Source of the DNA: Piezodorus guildinii | Taxonomy: Eukaryota > Arthropoda > Insecta > Hemiptera > Pentatomidae | Direction of reading: 5' to 3' | DNA length: 64,000 nucleotides | Assembly: GCA_023052935.1 (NCBI GenBank) | Contig: CM041297.1 | Coordinates: 113,148,277 to 113,212,276 of the forward strand | In this document: positions 44,656 to 54,904 of the stretch, piece after piece | How the letters are laid out: each line of letters begins with the position of its first letter | Numbering within the stretch: the first letter of the stretch is position 1 | Notes under the pieces: generated by a model | Seen by the model: the letters and a program-made list of their open reading frames with translations, nothing else | Told to the model about the DNA's origin: nothing | The model's database searches: none | Position numbers and translations under genes: made by a program

Positions 44656-46767
44656 ACACAAAATTTCTCATCTAAATAAAATCTTAATTGCAATGTATTT
44701 TACATATAAACCTTAAGGAAAGAATCTCCTAAATTATAGTGAAAATTGTATTAATATCCGTACCGTGGTTTAGAAGGATTTCGATGAAACGGAAAATTGC
44801 GTTATCATTTTGTATACATAGTTATTTATATTTGTACAGGATACTATATATTTTTTTTAATGTTATGTTGAAATTGCTTTGAATCTAATTTATAATTTTT
44901 TTTCAGGTAAGTGGCTTCATTGAAATTATTCTTATGGAAGATTTGGGTGGTTATAAGTTAGGTAATGTACTTATTGTTTATTTGTTTTTTCAATTTTATC
45001 TTTTTTTTTATTTCTGCATGTCAATAATTGTAAATTTATCTTTTTTTTGTTTATCTATATTTATAAAAGTAAGTCACTATTCACTCATTTTTTCTGTTCA
45101 TCGCATTATCACAAAAAATACTATGGTTGTAAAGTTCACAATATTCCATAGAAGTCCCTCTTAACGTCTAGAAAAGTTTTGGAAAAATTCGTCCTATAAA
45201 TCGTTGAAAAAATAAGTATTTCTTTAGAGCCCTTTACAAATTTGGTTTTCGAATAATTCAAAAACTATGCATTTTATATAAAAAATATAATTATAATTAT
45301 ATAAAAGATAATAGAATTTCTAACCACATGAAAGCAATAATTACACGATCACGGCGGAACGAATATTTACTTTTTTCCGTTACTGTGGGGCGGGGCGACA
45401 CATTTGTAAGTTCCAACATGTTTAATGTGATATTGTTTTGATAACAGTTTTGGTGTCCACATATGACTTGTATGAGTAATTATCGAAATACTTTTATATT
45501 CTTATTTATGAGTATTAAATGAAATCCCGCAAAGCTAAATAAAATTCTTTATAAAAATAATTAAATGAAATTAACCGGTAAGAGTCCTTTGAGGAAGCAT
45601 GTTGAAAGTTTTAAAATATTTAATAAATAAACCCTTATGCTTGTTAATTCCTACGACATTTAATATTGAGAAAAAATAAAATAAACTTATTTTCTAAAAA
45701 TAAGTGACTCACCTGTGATGCACGTCGGAACAGACAAGTATGACCCACCGGTGGGTCACCCCGGCGTGAACGTGTAAAAAAGCTGAAACATATTGAGTAA
45801 ATATGGGTGTACCTACTTCAACTAGTTTTCTTTGTGAATTTGTTCAAATAAAATTATGATCAAATATCTTTATTTATTGTGTATAGTTAAAAGCTTAATT
45901 GATTGACTGATAGTTGTATACATTATATGTAGTTACTACTACTGTTAACGCTGATATATTTAAATTAATACAAAATATTCTTAAGGAAAGCTGCGGGTTA
46001 TAGCTTGTATTACAACCATGTTAATTTGTACGAAATTTAATAATATATAAGAATTACCAAAAATTGTTAAATATTGAAAATTACCTTTTTTTATTAGGTT
46101 GTATTAAATTTGTAATATTTTTATTCTAAAGACAGTCTGTTCTCAAGATAGAATCATTGTTCCCACGTTAATTTAGCCACCTTAACAGAATTAAATAATA
46201 AATTATTCTAATCAAAACTTTATTTTTCTTAACTATCGCAAAAACACATGAAAGTAGAAAAGAATAATGTAATAGAATCCATTTAGTAGATTATTATAAA
46301 AATAAAAAAACAGAATAATCTTGTAGTAGAGCACGTTTTCCCGAAAAAAGGAATTGGGATATAATTTATATTAATCGAATACTTGGAGTGGAGTTAGAAA
46401 GTTATTATAAAAGCATGGTGCTAATTAATTATCCACTCGACAAAGTCTAAGGATCCGTTGCTTTAATTTGTCTTGTCCATTTTAAATGGCTTTCAGCTAA
46501 GGCCTGTGCAGGATTCTCGGTAGGGGAAGGAAGCAAGTAACAGCATTTTGTTCGCTACGAATAACAAAATTATATATTTCCTTTCTGTTTAACTAATTTA
46601 AAGTTTAACAATGATAGTCAGCGTGCTTCTTTTAAATAGTTTTTTTAACAACCGCAATATAATGATAAAAAGATACAATAATAATGTAAGATATCGATGT
46701 AGGCACTTTTATAAAATATATCTTATTATGTTAGCACAATATTTTTAAAGAAAAAATCACACTTAAA
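44656..46767. other. AT-rich DNA with one palindromic GC patch
   Basis: At 45,741-45,758 lies the perfect 18-bp palindrome 'tgacccaccggtgggtca' inside a GC-rich patch of about 70 bp. No gene is recognised. The frame at 44,934-45,164 is AT-rich and low in complexity. Confidence 0.4.
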
Positions 46768-47130
46768 AAATCTGATGACCACAACACACAACTTTCCCTT
46801 ACCTCAATTGTTAAAATCAATTTAACAATCATTAAATACATTTATTATGAGATGAAAACAAATATGCTAAAGAATTAATTACATTAAGGTTCAATAGAAA
46901 CGGGTGTTTTATTAAATCATCTGCCTTATTATTTCTACGACAATCGGTTAGTTTTATCGGTTTTTCATCACTCTCCATAAGTTTTACAATTCCGTGTATT
47001 AGATAATATTTTTCTAAAATCTTTACCTTTCCAACGGTATATTATACATCTATATTACTATTTTTATGTTCAAGAAACAAAACTTGCACAAAAAATATTT
47101 TTGCTCTTTTCTCCTTTACTTGGATATCGT
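46768..47130 (-). repeat. Repeat A, 3' half, split by a LINE
   Basis: It starts 'aaaaaatctgatgaccacaa', then 'ctttcccttacctcaattgt', 'aaacgggtgttttattaaat', 'tttttcatcactctccataa' and 'ccaacggtatattatacatc', and reaches 'ttggatatcgt' at 47,120-47,130. The other half of the same copy resumes at 49,070. Confidence 0.85.
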
Positions 47131-47352
47131 TTGTTTGTTTGTTTTGGTTTTATGGCGTAAAACCCTAAGATCATCAACGCCTAGACACTATATGCATATT
47201 CAATCTTTATAAGAAAGAACTATTAGGTAATGGGTAATTAAGAGAAAAAAAGATTATTATGTAACAATAGTTTAAATAGTAAATAAAAAAGATAATAATA
47301 GTAAAACTTTAAAAAAAAAAAATATTGATTAAAGACTGACTAGGAACGGTCT

Positions 47353-47544
47353 TTATAATTTCGATAATAATGACTGTTCCTTAAGAAAATCAAAAACTAA
47401 TTCAATGGTTTCCTCTCTATCACCCAGCACCGCTGAAATATTAGGGCTTAGTCCAATTTTATTCAGGTGTGATGAGTAATAAGGCCATTCTTGGAAAATA
47501 TGCCGAATGGTAAGGGTTCCATCACAGTGTCGGCATCGGGGCAC
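47353..47544 (-). pseudogene. I/LOA-like LINE, C-terminal frame
   Basis: This 63-residue open stretch is the end of the LINE polyprotein. It reads MPRCRHCDGTLTIRHIFQEW and SAVLGDREETIELVFDFL, ending LLSKL. The zinc-knuckle pattern C-x2-C...H-x4-C has lost its last Cys, which is Trp here (QEWPYY); the sister copy at 50.5 kb keeps it (QECPYY). Confidence 0.85.
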
Positions 47545-48177
47545 CGGCTGCCTAGCAAAAAGATAAGAGTGCGTCAGCCGGAGTGTCCTATCCTTAGCCG
47601 GGTCAACGCGACCTCCTCCCTGCGGCTGCTACGGCTAGATGTGACCAGGGTTTCACGTTTGTTTTATATGCTTCAGTTTGCTTACCTGGCTATCGTCCCA
47701 CACATTTTCTGACATCGGTCATCTTCTTCTTTTGAGCGGTTCACTGAGTTCAGACGGGGTCAAGATGGCTGTTCCTCTCCCTGGCAGTGTGTGCCCCTGC
47801 TTCGCTACCCGGTCCGCAAGCTCCCGTTTACGTGGCTCGCACCCACTCGAAGCTTACCGATTTGCCCAGGTTTCGCAACGCAGCTATATGAGAGTGACTG
47901 CGAACTAGTATGGGATGAATTGGATACAAGTTCTGCAAACCTTTAATTGCGCTTAAGGGAATCGGTTAGTATAACGATTTGGTCTTGATTCACTTTCATA
48001 CAGAACTGTAGAGCTGAGGCACGCATGTATTTCGCTGTGTAATGATTTCATAGATTATGCAGTTTGAATTTGATGTGTTCGAGTTATGGGTCACAAAGCG
48101 GAAGCTGTAGAGGTATCTGATTTAGAACCGTCAGTGTAACTTAAAAAAGGGTTCAGGAATGGTTTGAATAATCTGTG

Positions 48178-48630
48178 TTAGTCGGTTTTTGAATTCGGAA
48201 AGGGAAGCATTTTGGAGAGGTTAGGAAAGTAGAAGGAATATTTTAGGTGGTTGGTGAGTCCATGGTGGGGTTTTTCGTGGGAGTTTATTTTATACAGTGG
48301 AAGGTCTCTAAGTAAAGAAGAAGCGGAGGAAATTGTTTCTGCGAAGGGAAGGGTCGCATATAGGGGGTATTTAAATATGTATCTGTGTGTGGGATGATTT
48401 GTCTGTGGGTACAATTTGGAAATATAATTTATGGCAAGTTTTTGTCGTATAAAAATCAGAGGAGGAATTCCGGCTTCTGAACATAAGCCGACTGAGCATA
48501 AGATAGGGTTGGTTCGAAAAGCCCCAGTGGATATTCTAATTCCTGCATGAAGTACTGTGCCGAGCCTACGAGAATTCGTGGGTGTGCCGAAGCATATTAA
48601 ATGACCCATGTTAAGTTTTGAACCTATCAA
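48178..48630 (-). pseudogene. I/LOA-like LINE, post-RT (thumb) frame
   Basis: A 150-residue open stretch lies between the RT and RNase H parts. The blocks LHAGIRISTGAFRTNPI, LCSEAGIPPL and LAINYISKLYP match the conserved connection that follows the RT in I, LOA, R1 and Jockey LINEs. In an intact element it would be continuous with the RT frame; here upstream stops separate it. Confidence 0.82.
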
Positions 48631-49080
48631 ATTTTATAGTGTATTATAAAGTTTTCCTGTCTGAACCCCAAGTAGTGCCGCTGAGAACTCGCAGTATGTT
48701 CGATTTTTTTGTAGGCTGTGCATTTATGATGGAAATTGATGTTCCCAGGTCAGTTTTCTATCAAATGTCAAGCATATAAATTTTTGGTAAGTAGTAAATG
48801 GTAATTTAGTGCTCCCTAAGGACAATTCAGGTAGTGGTAGTGTATTCCGCTTTCGGCTGAAGAGCAGACATTTAGTTTTTCTGGTGAAAAGTGGAGTCCT
48901 TTAGAATTTGACCAGTCTATTCAGCCGATTGGAGTTTCCTGTAGTTTATTTTGAATTTCTCTAATGTTGTGGGATCTGTAGATAATTGCCATGTCGTCAG
49001 CGAATAGTAATGGTTTTATTCCACTTGGAAGGTTGAGACCCAAGTCCCCAACTGACAGAGAGAAAAGGGTTGGATATCGT

Positions 49081-49490
49081 ATTCTTCCAAATCGTATATT
49101 TTTCCTTTTTTTCATCGTGCTAAAAAGGCGATATAGATATTTTTTATAAAATCTACAAAATTAAAGGACACTTTAGATAAAGAAAATTTAATATATCGCC
49201 ATTTAAGTACTGTCAGACTATGTCAATCAGAATGAAACCTACATAATATTAAAGCCCATTCAATTTTACATCGATATAGGGAGTGTAATAAAAACCGTTT
49301 CAGCCGTTATAGAGAAAATCGTAAAAAGGTACAAAATGCATGGTAGAATGTGTCTCACACACGCACAGATCTTTTTGCGGGACTTGGTTATTTGGACCCA
49401 GGGGACTTATGGGGTGTATTTCCGTTGAGAACTGGGATTCTAAATTTTTACGATCACAAAACATTCCCTCATTGTATATTTTATATTAGG
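49081..49490 (-). repeat. Repeat A, 5' half, split by a LINE
   Basis: It resumes after the LINE and continues 'ccatttaagtactgtcagac', 'agagaaaatcgtaaaaaggt', 'tttttgcgggacttggttat' and 'tatattaggtaagtgaaagt'. The last block is the inverse of the family start. Joined to 46,768-47,130 it makes a copy of about 0.77 kb. Confidence 0.85.
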
Positions 49491-49567
49491 TAAGTGAAAG
49501 TAGAATAATATTGCTGGAAGAAATTTATTTGGGTAACGGCCAATAAATGAAACAATTAAATCGTTTT

Positions 49568-49700
49568 AACTATTTATTGTCTGCAAACGTTTCGACCCCC
49601 ATTGTGGGTCATCATCAGGGCGCATTGTGGGCGAATGGAAAATATTTTCGAAACGTTAGCAGACAATAAATAGTTGAAACTATTTAATTATTTCACTTAT
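49568..49700. mobile_element. Short foldback carrying a hammerhead-like core
   Basis: The arms 'aactatttattgtctgcaaa' and 'agcagacaataaatagttg' are inverted over about 20 bp and continue inward with 'cgtttcga' and 'tcgaaacg'. The centre is about 50 bp. The minus strand of the left arm has the best hammerhead core in the window (49,588-49,620). Confidence 0.75.
49588..49620 (-). ncRNA. Hammerhead ribozyme core, best copy
   Basis: On the minus strand the order is CTGATGA (49,612-49,618), a stem II of TGACCC pairing with GGGGTC across a short loop, then GAAACG (GAAA at 49,590-49,593). Both conserved core boxes of the hammerhead, CUGANGA and GAAA, are exact. Minimal type I hammerheads of this form are known from Penelope-like elements and retrozymes. 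I cannot confirm stem I, stem III or the cleavage triplet by eye; such minimal copies often work only as dimers. Confidence 0.6.
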
Positions 49701-50189
49701 TGACCGCCACCTGGACTTATTCATTCCAGTAATTCTTAACGGTGAACTAATTGTATCCACATTGAAAAATAAAATTAGTCCGTAAAAACTATTTTCATAA
49801 ATAATATTAGAGAACCGACAGACTCCCCCTTAGTATGATGGAATGGTGAGGGAAGGCAAAAACTCTGAGGTCTAGGAACTTAAAAACTCTGACCGTTCAC
49901 AATAGCGGATTTTCATTTTAAAGTTTAAGGAATTATTTGAATATTTGTTTTTATTAAATATTTTATTTTATCGTTCAAACGTGATATAATTTCAAATTTG
50001 TTTTAATTACATAAATGATAAATTATTAATGTCTCATGTATTCAAATGGGTTTCTTTTCAATCGGTCAGCTAGCTGATTACCGTTACTTAAACCCAATTG
50101 CTGGAATGCAAAGATAAGACACGAATGCGTACACATATCTTATGATACAAAATTAAATTATGATTTGGTTATTAATGTAACGATGCATT
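49701..50189. other. AT-rich spacer
   Basis: No feature is recognised. Confidence 0.4.
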
Positions 50190-50427
50190 ACGCTGTTGTG
50201 GCTAATCAGGCGATGGGATTAGCAGAGAGATTCCTAAATTTTTCGTATCCAGGTTGCGTTAGGATAATCATCTGTAACAAGAACAGACTCGGGACTACCA
50301 TTTTACGTCTCCTGCAAAGGACTGCATAATAAAGTATTTTTTGCAACCTTCAAAACATCTACGGCCATCTGCCAGTTTTGAATACGGGCATAGAAGGATT
50401 TTATGTTAGTTAATACTTAAAGGTGAC
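50190..50427 (-). repeat. SINE S1, interrupted by a LINE tail
   Basis: It shows the S1 landmarks 'tgttgtggctaatcaggcga', 'gactcgggactaccatttta' and 'gcatagaaggattttatgtt'. It ends at the target duplication and resumes for a few bases after 50,917. Confidence 0.7.
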
Positions 50428-50904
50428 GGCTGACGCACTCTTATCTTTTTGCTAGGCAGCCGGTGCCCCGATGCCGGCACTGTGATGGAACCCTTACCAT
50501 TCGGCATATTTTTCAAGAATGCCCTTATTATTCCTCACACCTGAATAAAATTGGACTAAGCCCGAATATTTCAGCGGTGCTGGATGATAGAGAGAAAACC
50601 ATTGAATTAGTTTTTGATTTTCTTAAGGAGCAGTCATTATTATCGAAATTATAAAGACTATTTCTTGTCAGTTAGCATTACTAGCATTAGCTTTTTAAAC
50701 TATTGTTTACATAAAAATATTTTTTTATTTTTTTATTTTTTTATATATATTTTTATTTATTTTTTTTTGTATTATTATTTTTTTTTCTTTCTTTCTCTCA
50801 ATTACTCATTACCTAATAGTTCTTTCCTATAAAGGTTGAATATGCATATAGTGTCTAGGCGTTGATGACCTTAGGGTTTTACGCCTTAAAACCAAAACAA
50901 ACAA
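50428..50904 (+). mobile_element. I/LOA-like LINE 3' tail in a SINE
   Basis: The 477-bp insert is flanked by the perfect 13-bp direct repeat 'acttaaaggtgac' (50,415-50,427 and 50,905-50,917). The plus strand encodes MPRCRHCDGTLTIRHIFQEC and SAVLDDREKTIELVFDFL with end LLSKL (50,463-50,654), the same C-terminus as in the element at 47.1-49.1 kb and with all zinc-knuckle residues kept. A T-rich 3' UTR and an (AAAC)n tail follow, again the same as in that element. It is 5'-truncated, so it encodes only the last module. Confidence 0.92.
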
Positions 50905-50917
50905 ACTTAAAGGTGAC

Positions 50918-51399
50918 CTCCAACAATTATGAATTTATCGTTACGTTTTAAATAATTGCTTATTATACTATATGTTAATTCATATATTCTAATTTCTAGC
51001 TTCTATCGTATTTTTCAGTAATATGATAGTGCTGGTTTTATTCTAAGGTGGTGTCTCAATTCCATCCTCTGAAAGCAATATAACAATGGGTCGCGTTATA
51101 TTACCCTTCGAAAAATAACTGAAATCGGATATTTACCGGAAGTTATTTGTGATCTCCAACCAGCTTATAATGAGTTCATGCTTCAATTATTTAATCAACT
51201 AAACAATTAGCCTCGTTTAATGAATTTTCAATAATACATCTGGCTAATGTTTTTATTGTAAAATCTTAACTTGGTAAAATATCAAGTATATAATGTTTTA
51301 ATTTCCCAAACCTATGTATGAAATATAAGGATTGTGAAATTTTCGAAACCTAAGTTTTGAATTGTCCCCAAGTACTAGTAAAATATTCCTTGTTGGTAT
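50918..51399. other. Spacer with possible repeat A scrap
   Basis: A short block at about 51,310-51,370 ('tatgtatgaaatataaggat' and 'tgtgaaattttcgaaac') resembles the start of repeat A. Nothing else is recognised. Confidence 0.35.
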
Positions 51400-51940
51400 G
51401 TGAAATGAAATGAAATGAAAAAGCTTCTTTATTATCCTGGGACTAAAGTCCCTTAAGAATAAAATAAAATACATAATTGATGACCGGAACAGTGTGGTCA
51501 TGGCTTAGAATAACAAAATACTAAACTAAAAAATAATTAAGGTAGTAATATATGTACATCTTTACAAGTCAGACTTTCGAAATAAGAAAAACAAAAAAAA
51601 ACAGAAATAGCTGGTTCATCAATGATAATTTGAGTACTATAAACACACAGAAATAATAATAATAATAATAATAATTGGTATTTATAGCATCTGCAGTTTG
51701 AAGTTATTGTCTGTTTGACTGGGTAAGGAGAAGGTGGTTGAAAAGTAGCGATTTGAAGGAGGAAGCAGTACTTACATGACGGATCTCAGGAGGAATAGAA
51801 TTCCAAAGAGTGGTTGCTTTGGCTAGAAAGGACTTGTCAAAGGCAGAAGTACGGTGAGGAGGAGGGTAGAGGTCAGAAAGACGGGATCTAGTAGAACGGG
51901 ACTGAATTGATGATTTAAATTGATGATTTAAATTGAAGGG
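51400..51940 (-). mobile_element. CR1/L2-like LINE (K), 3' half
   Basis: This is the 3' half of a LINE whose 5' part lies at 53,952-54,835. On the minus strand it encodes RSRLSDLYPPPHRT, SFLAKATTLWNSIPPEIRH and FKSLLFNHLL (51,704-51,900), the conserved C-terminus of this family. A 3' UTR with 'gggactttagtcccaggata' follows and ends in TTTCA repeats at about 51,400-51,420. A 13-bp tandem duplication at about 51,908-51,933 ('tgatttaaattga' twice) shifts the frame. An (AAT)n tract lies at about 51,652-51,675 inside the UTR. Confidence 0.85.
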
Positions 51941-53941
51941 GGGCTGCTTCTGACAAAGATAGGGCCCAGGAATTTGCACTACACCTTTCCAAGGTATTCA
52001 CTCCTCATTCTGATCTCAATCCAACCCATACCGCAATAGTTGAAGAGTTCCTTACGTCACCGATACCAATTTCCTTACCACCTAAAGCAATCAATCCCTC
52101 TGAGGTCAAATATCTTCTTAAAAAGCTTCCTCACCGTAAATCCCCTGGATACGATCTCCTTACTCCTCAAATTCTAAGACAACTTCCACCTAAAGCCATT
52201 ACATTCCTTACATATATCTATAACTGTATCCTACGCACTACCTATTTCCCTCTGTTGTGGAAACACTCGACTATCATCCTTTTCCTAAAACCAGGTAAAC
52301 CCTCCAACTGTACATCATCCTACAGACCTATTAGCCTTCTTCCGATCCTCTCCAAAATCTTCGAAAAACTCCTATTAAAACGAATCCTAGCCAAATTTCA
52401 CAATTTTCCTTCACACCAGTTTGGATTCCGTCCTCAACATTCCACGGTTCAGCAAGGACTCCGAGTTGTAGACCACATTTCCTCCGCCCTTGAGTGCAAG
52501 GAGTATTGTTCGGGTGCCTTTCTGGACATAGCGCAAGCTTTTGACCGGGTGTGGCACCCGGGATTGCTCTTTAAGCTCAAAACCCATTTACCCCAATCCT
52601 TATACCTAGTCCTCCGGTCCTATTTATCAAACCGCTCCTTCCGAGTTCGCTGTGGTTTAGAGTTTTCCAAACATTATACTGTTGAGGCCGGTGTTCCTCA
52701 AGGCAGCGTCTTAGGACCCGTCCTCTACATCCTCTATACCGCCGATATCCCTACCGATCCCGATACCTTTCTGGCAACATTTGCTGATGACACAGCCATT
52801 TTATCATCCAATTCCGATCCTGAAGCAGCATCGCTAAATCTCCAAAGGCACCTTTCCCTTGTCGAATACTGGTGTAATGCTTGGCGTATTAAGGTGAACG
52901 AAAGAAAATGCACACACGTCACCTTCACCCTTCGACGCAAATCCTGCCCAACAGTTAAACTCAATTCCATACCGCTTCCTTCCTCAGACACAGTCCGGTA
53001 TCTGGGCTTTTTACTAGACAAAAGACTAACGTGGAACCCACATACAAGACTTAAAAGAAAAGAACTCAACCGCAGATTCGGCCAGTTATACAGACTATTA
53101 AACAGAAAATCTCATCTTACAGTTGACAACAAATTACTAATATACAAAACAGTACTGAAACCTATATGGACCTACGGACTTGAGCTGTGGGGGACAGCTA
53201 AATACTCTAACATCAAACGCATCCAATCCTTCCAATCCAAAGTCCTACGAACAATAGTTAATGCTCCCTATTATGTTTCCAACTGTACCTTACACCACGA
53301 CCTCAATATTCCATTCATTTTAGATCTGGTACCATCCAAATTTTCTAATTTCCATCGGAACCTCCTTCATCATCCTAATCCTTTAGCTCAATCCCTCTCC
53401 AGCTCCACCCACCCCTACAATCCTCCACGAAGATTGAAACGGCAGTGGCCCCGCGACGTTCTATAACATTTATACTGGAGTTCTGACACTGGTCAGATCC
53501 TCCACTCATGTACTGTATGTTTGTGGCTATTGCGCCCTAACTCAGCCTCTACTGGCTAAGACCAGTGATGCGGCTGAGAGAGAGGCGCTGGGATCTCTTG
53601 GATTCCGCTTTTTTCCTCCACAAGTGGAGGGAAAAGCCCAGTCTGGGGTCCCCTTAGCAGTTGTAAATATTGTATATAGTTATGTTTGTTTGTATGATTT
53701 TTATTTATTTGCCAACTTTGTATTTATTTCAATTATAGGTTGTTGTTGTTTTTTTTGTTTTTTTTATATTTTGTTATATTTTATTGTACATATAAATGAT
53801 TTTTTTTTTCTATTTTATGTAATTTGACTTTATCGTTATTTCCTGTATATATTGTATGAATGTGGTCCTATATCTCTATTACTATTGTTCATTCTGAAAC
53901 AGATTGTAATATTTCTCAATAAAAAAAAAAAAAAAAAAAAA
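51941..53941 (+). mobile_element. Jockey-like LINE (J1), 5'-truncated, nested in LINE K
   Basis: A 2.0-kb insert runs from inside the RT ORF to a poly-A tail (53,919-53,943) preceded by 'ctcaataaa', the poly-A signal. The 10-bp direct repeat 'aattgaaggg' (51,931-51,940 and 53,942-53,951) flanks it. The host LINE continues on both sides on the other strand. It has 455 bp of 3' UTR. It lacks the gag-like ORF1, the endonuclease and the first part of the RT. Confidence 0.92.
51943..53466 (+). CDS. Reverse transcriptase, Jockey-like LINE J1 (5'-truncated)
   Basis: An uninterrupted frame of about 507 codons begins without a start codon because the insertion is 5'-truncated; the first ATG-like start within it is not meaningful. 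RT landmarks run in order: KSPGYDLLTP (about residue 70), LKPGKP and SYRPISLL, FRPQHST, FLDIAQAFDRVWH (motif A, first catalytic Asp), GVPQGSVLGP (motif B), FADDTAIL (motif C with the catalytic Asp pair) and YLGFLLDKRLTW. The C-terminus is PPRRLKRQWPRDVL. In an intact element this enzyme copies the LINE RNA at a nicked target. All catalytic residues that I can check are kept and no stop is present, so the copy is young. Without the endonuclease it cannot move on its own. Confidence 0.93.
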   Translation, partial: AASDKDRAQEFALHLSKVFTPHSDLNPTHTAIVEEFLTSPIPISLPPKAINPSEVKYLLKKLPHRKSPGYDLLTPQILRQLPPKAITFLTYIYNCILRTTYFPLLWKHSTIILFLKPGKPSNCTSSYRPISLLPILSKIFEKLLLKRILAKFHNFPSHQFGFRPQHSTVQQGLRVVDHISSALECKEYCSGAFLDIAQAFDRVWHPGLLFKLKTHLPQSLYLVLRSYLSNRSFRVRCGLEFSKHYTVEAGVPQGSVLGPVLYILYTADIPTDPDTFLATFADDTAILSSNSDPEAASLNLQRHLSLVEYWCNAWRIKVNERKCTHVTFTLRRKSCPTVKLNSIPLPSSDTVRYLGFLLDKRLTWNPHTRLKRKELNRRFGQLYRLLNRKSHLTVDNKLLIYKTVLKPIWTYGLELWGTAKYSNIKRIQSFQSKVLRTIVNAPYYVSNCTLHHDLNIPFILDLVPSKFSNFHRNLLHHPNPLAQSLSSSTHPYNPPRRLKRQWPRDVL

Positions 53942-53951
53942 AATTGAAGGG

Positions 53952-54835
53952 ATTGGAAGATGTAGCTGGGACGATGAGTTCTGATAACCTGGTAGAGGAA
54001 GGAGGCTAGGAAATACTGGCATCTATAACGAGGATAAAGCCACCTTAACTCGGTGTAATACTGGGTTATATGCGTGTCTCTGGTGATTCCGAATACAAAC
54101 CGTATTGCACAGTTCATAATACGCTTAAGTTTTGCTTCGAGCTCACCTGAAAGTCCGCTGTACACCTCGCATCCGTAGTCAAAGTGGGGAAAGACAAGGG
54201 AAGAAACAAGGAGTTTACGAATATTGAATGGTAGGAGGTGATGGAGGCGACGGAATTGCTTTAGGGTTGTTATGGTTCGGCGGGATATTTGGGAGATGTG
54301 CGGTTTCCAAGAGAGAGTTTGATCAAGAGTAATACCTAAGTTCTTGACAGATGAATGGAAAGAGATAGGAGTATTGTTTAGGAAAAGGTTGGGGTAACTG
54401 GGAAAGGATTTAAGGAGAGCAGGTGATGCTATCAGGATGGCTTTTGTTTTTTCAGCGCTTAGCAGGAGTTTGTAGCTGTTTGACCAAGCACTTATATTAT
54501 TTATGTCCTCCTGAAGTTTAGAGATAGCATCAGGAAATTCATTTGGGGTAAAGGAAATATAAATCTGAATATCGTCGGCATAGAGGTGGTATTGGGAGTG
54601 CTTGATGGAGAGCGGAAGATCATTTATGAATATGGAGAAAAGGGTAGGAGATAACGAGGAACCTTGGGGTACACCTTTTGTTAATGGCAGAGAGTCGGAG
54701 CGGGGTTTATTGGGAACTACAACATACTGGGAACGGCCGGTAAGGAATGATTGAAACCATTGAAGAGCGCCTGTGGATACTGGGAGTCTATGGAGTTTGG
54801 TTAAGAGGATATTATGTGGTGAGTAGAGTGAAACT
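53952..54835 (-). pseudogene. CR1/L2-like LINE (K), reverse transcriptase part
   Basis: The minus strand is open for about 290 codons without any start codon. In order it encodes ILLTKLHRLPVS, QWFQSFLTGR, GVPQGSSLSPTLFSIF (motif B), YADDIQIYIS (motif C, catalytic Asp pair), SAEKTKAILIAS (motif D), NLGITLDQTLSWKPH, FPHFDYGCEVYSGL and ELRWLYPRYRC. Motif A lies upstream and is lost by 5' truncation. The arrangement with 'YADDxQxY', 'LGxxLDxxLxWxxH' and the C-terminal 'LWNSIPxxIR' fits the CR1/L2/Rex1 group. The frame is broken downstream first by the nested Jockey LINE and then by a 13-bp duplication. Confidence 0.88.
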
Positions 54836-54904
54836 GAAATTGCATATATAACACATAGATATTACAAAAATCGTCTTTTTGAAGGTTTGAATCAATACCA
54901 CGCC
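54836..54904. other. Short spacer
   Basis: AT-rich, nothing recognised. Confidence 0.4.

Larger units (their letters stand above)
47131..49069 (-). mobile_element. I/LOA-like LINE, 5'-truncated, nested in repeat A
   Basis: The insert is 1,939 bp and flanked by the perfect 11-bp direct repeat 'ttggatatcgt' (47,120-47,130 and 49,070-49,080). On the minus strand it reads, in order: FADDMAIIYRS (RT motif C, about 48,950-49,020), the thumb region, LHAGIRISTGAFRTNPI and LCSEAGIPPL (about 48,470-48,570), YTDGSK (RNase H catalytic motif, about 48,121-48,138), and CRHCDGTLTIRHIFQEW (about 47,480-47,535), the end of the polyprotein. The 3' UTR ends in an (AAAC)n tail. An RNase H domain after the RT points to the I/LOA branch of LINEs. 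Stops and frameshifts interrupt the frame, so it is inactive. Confidence 0.9.

Noticed and set aside
44907..44962. A block after 'attttttttcag' reading VSGFIEIILMEDLGGYKL on plus.
   Set aside because: Only the acceptor is strong. The donor is weak and the surrounding DNA is low-complexity AT.
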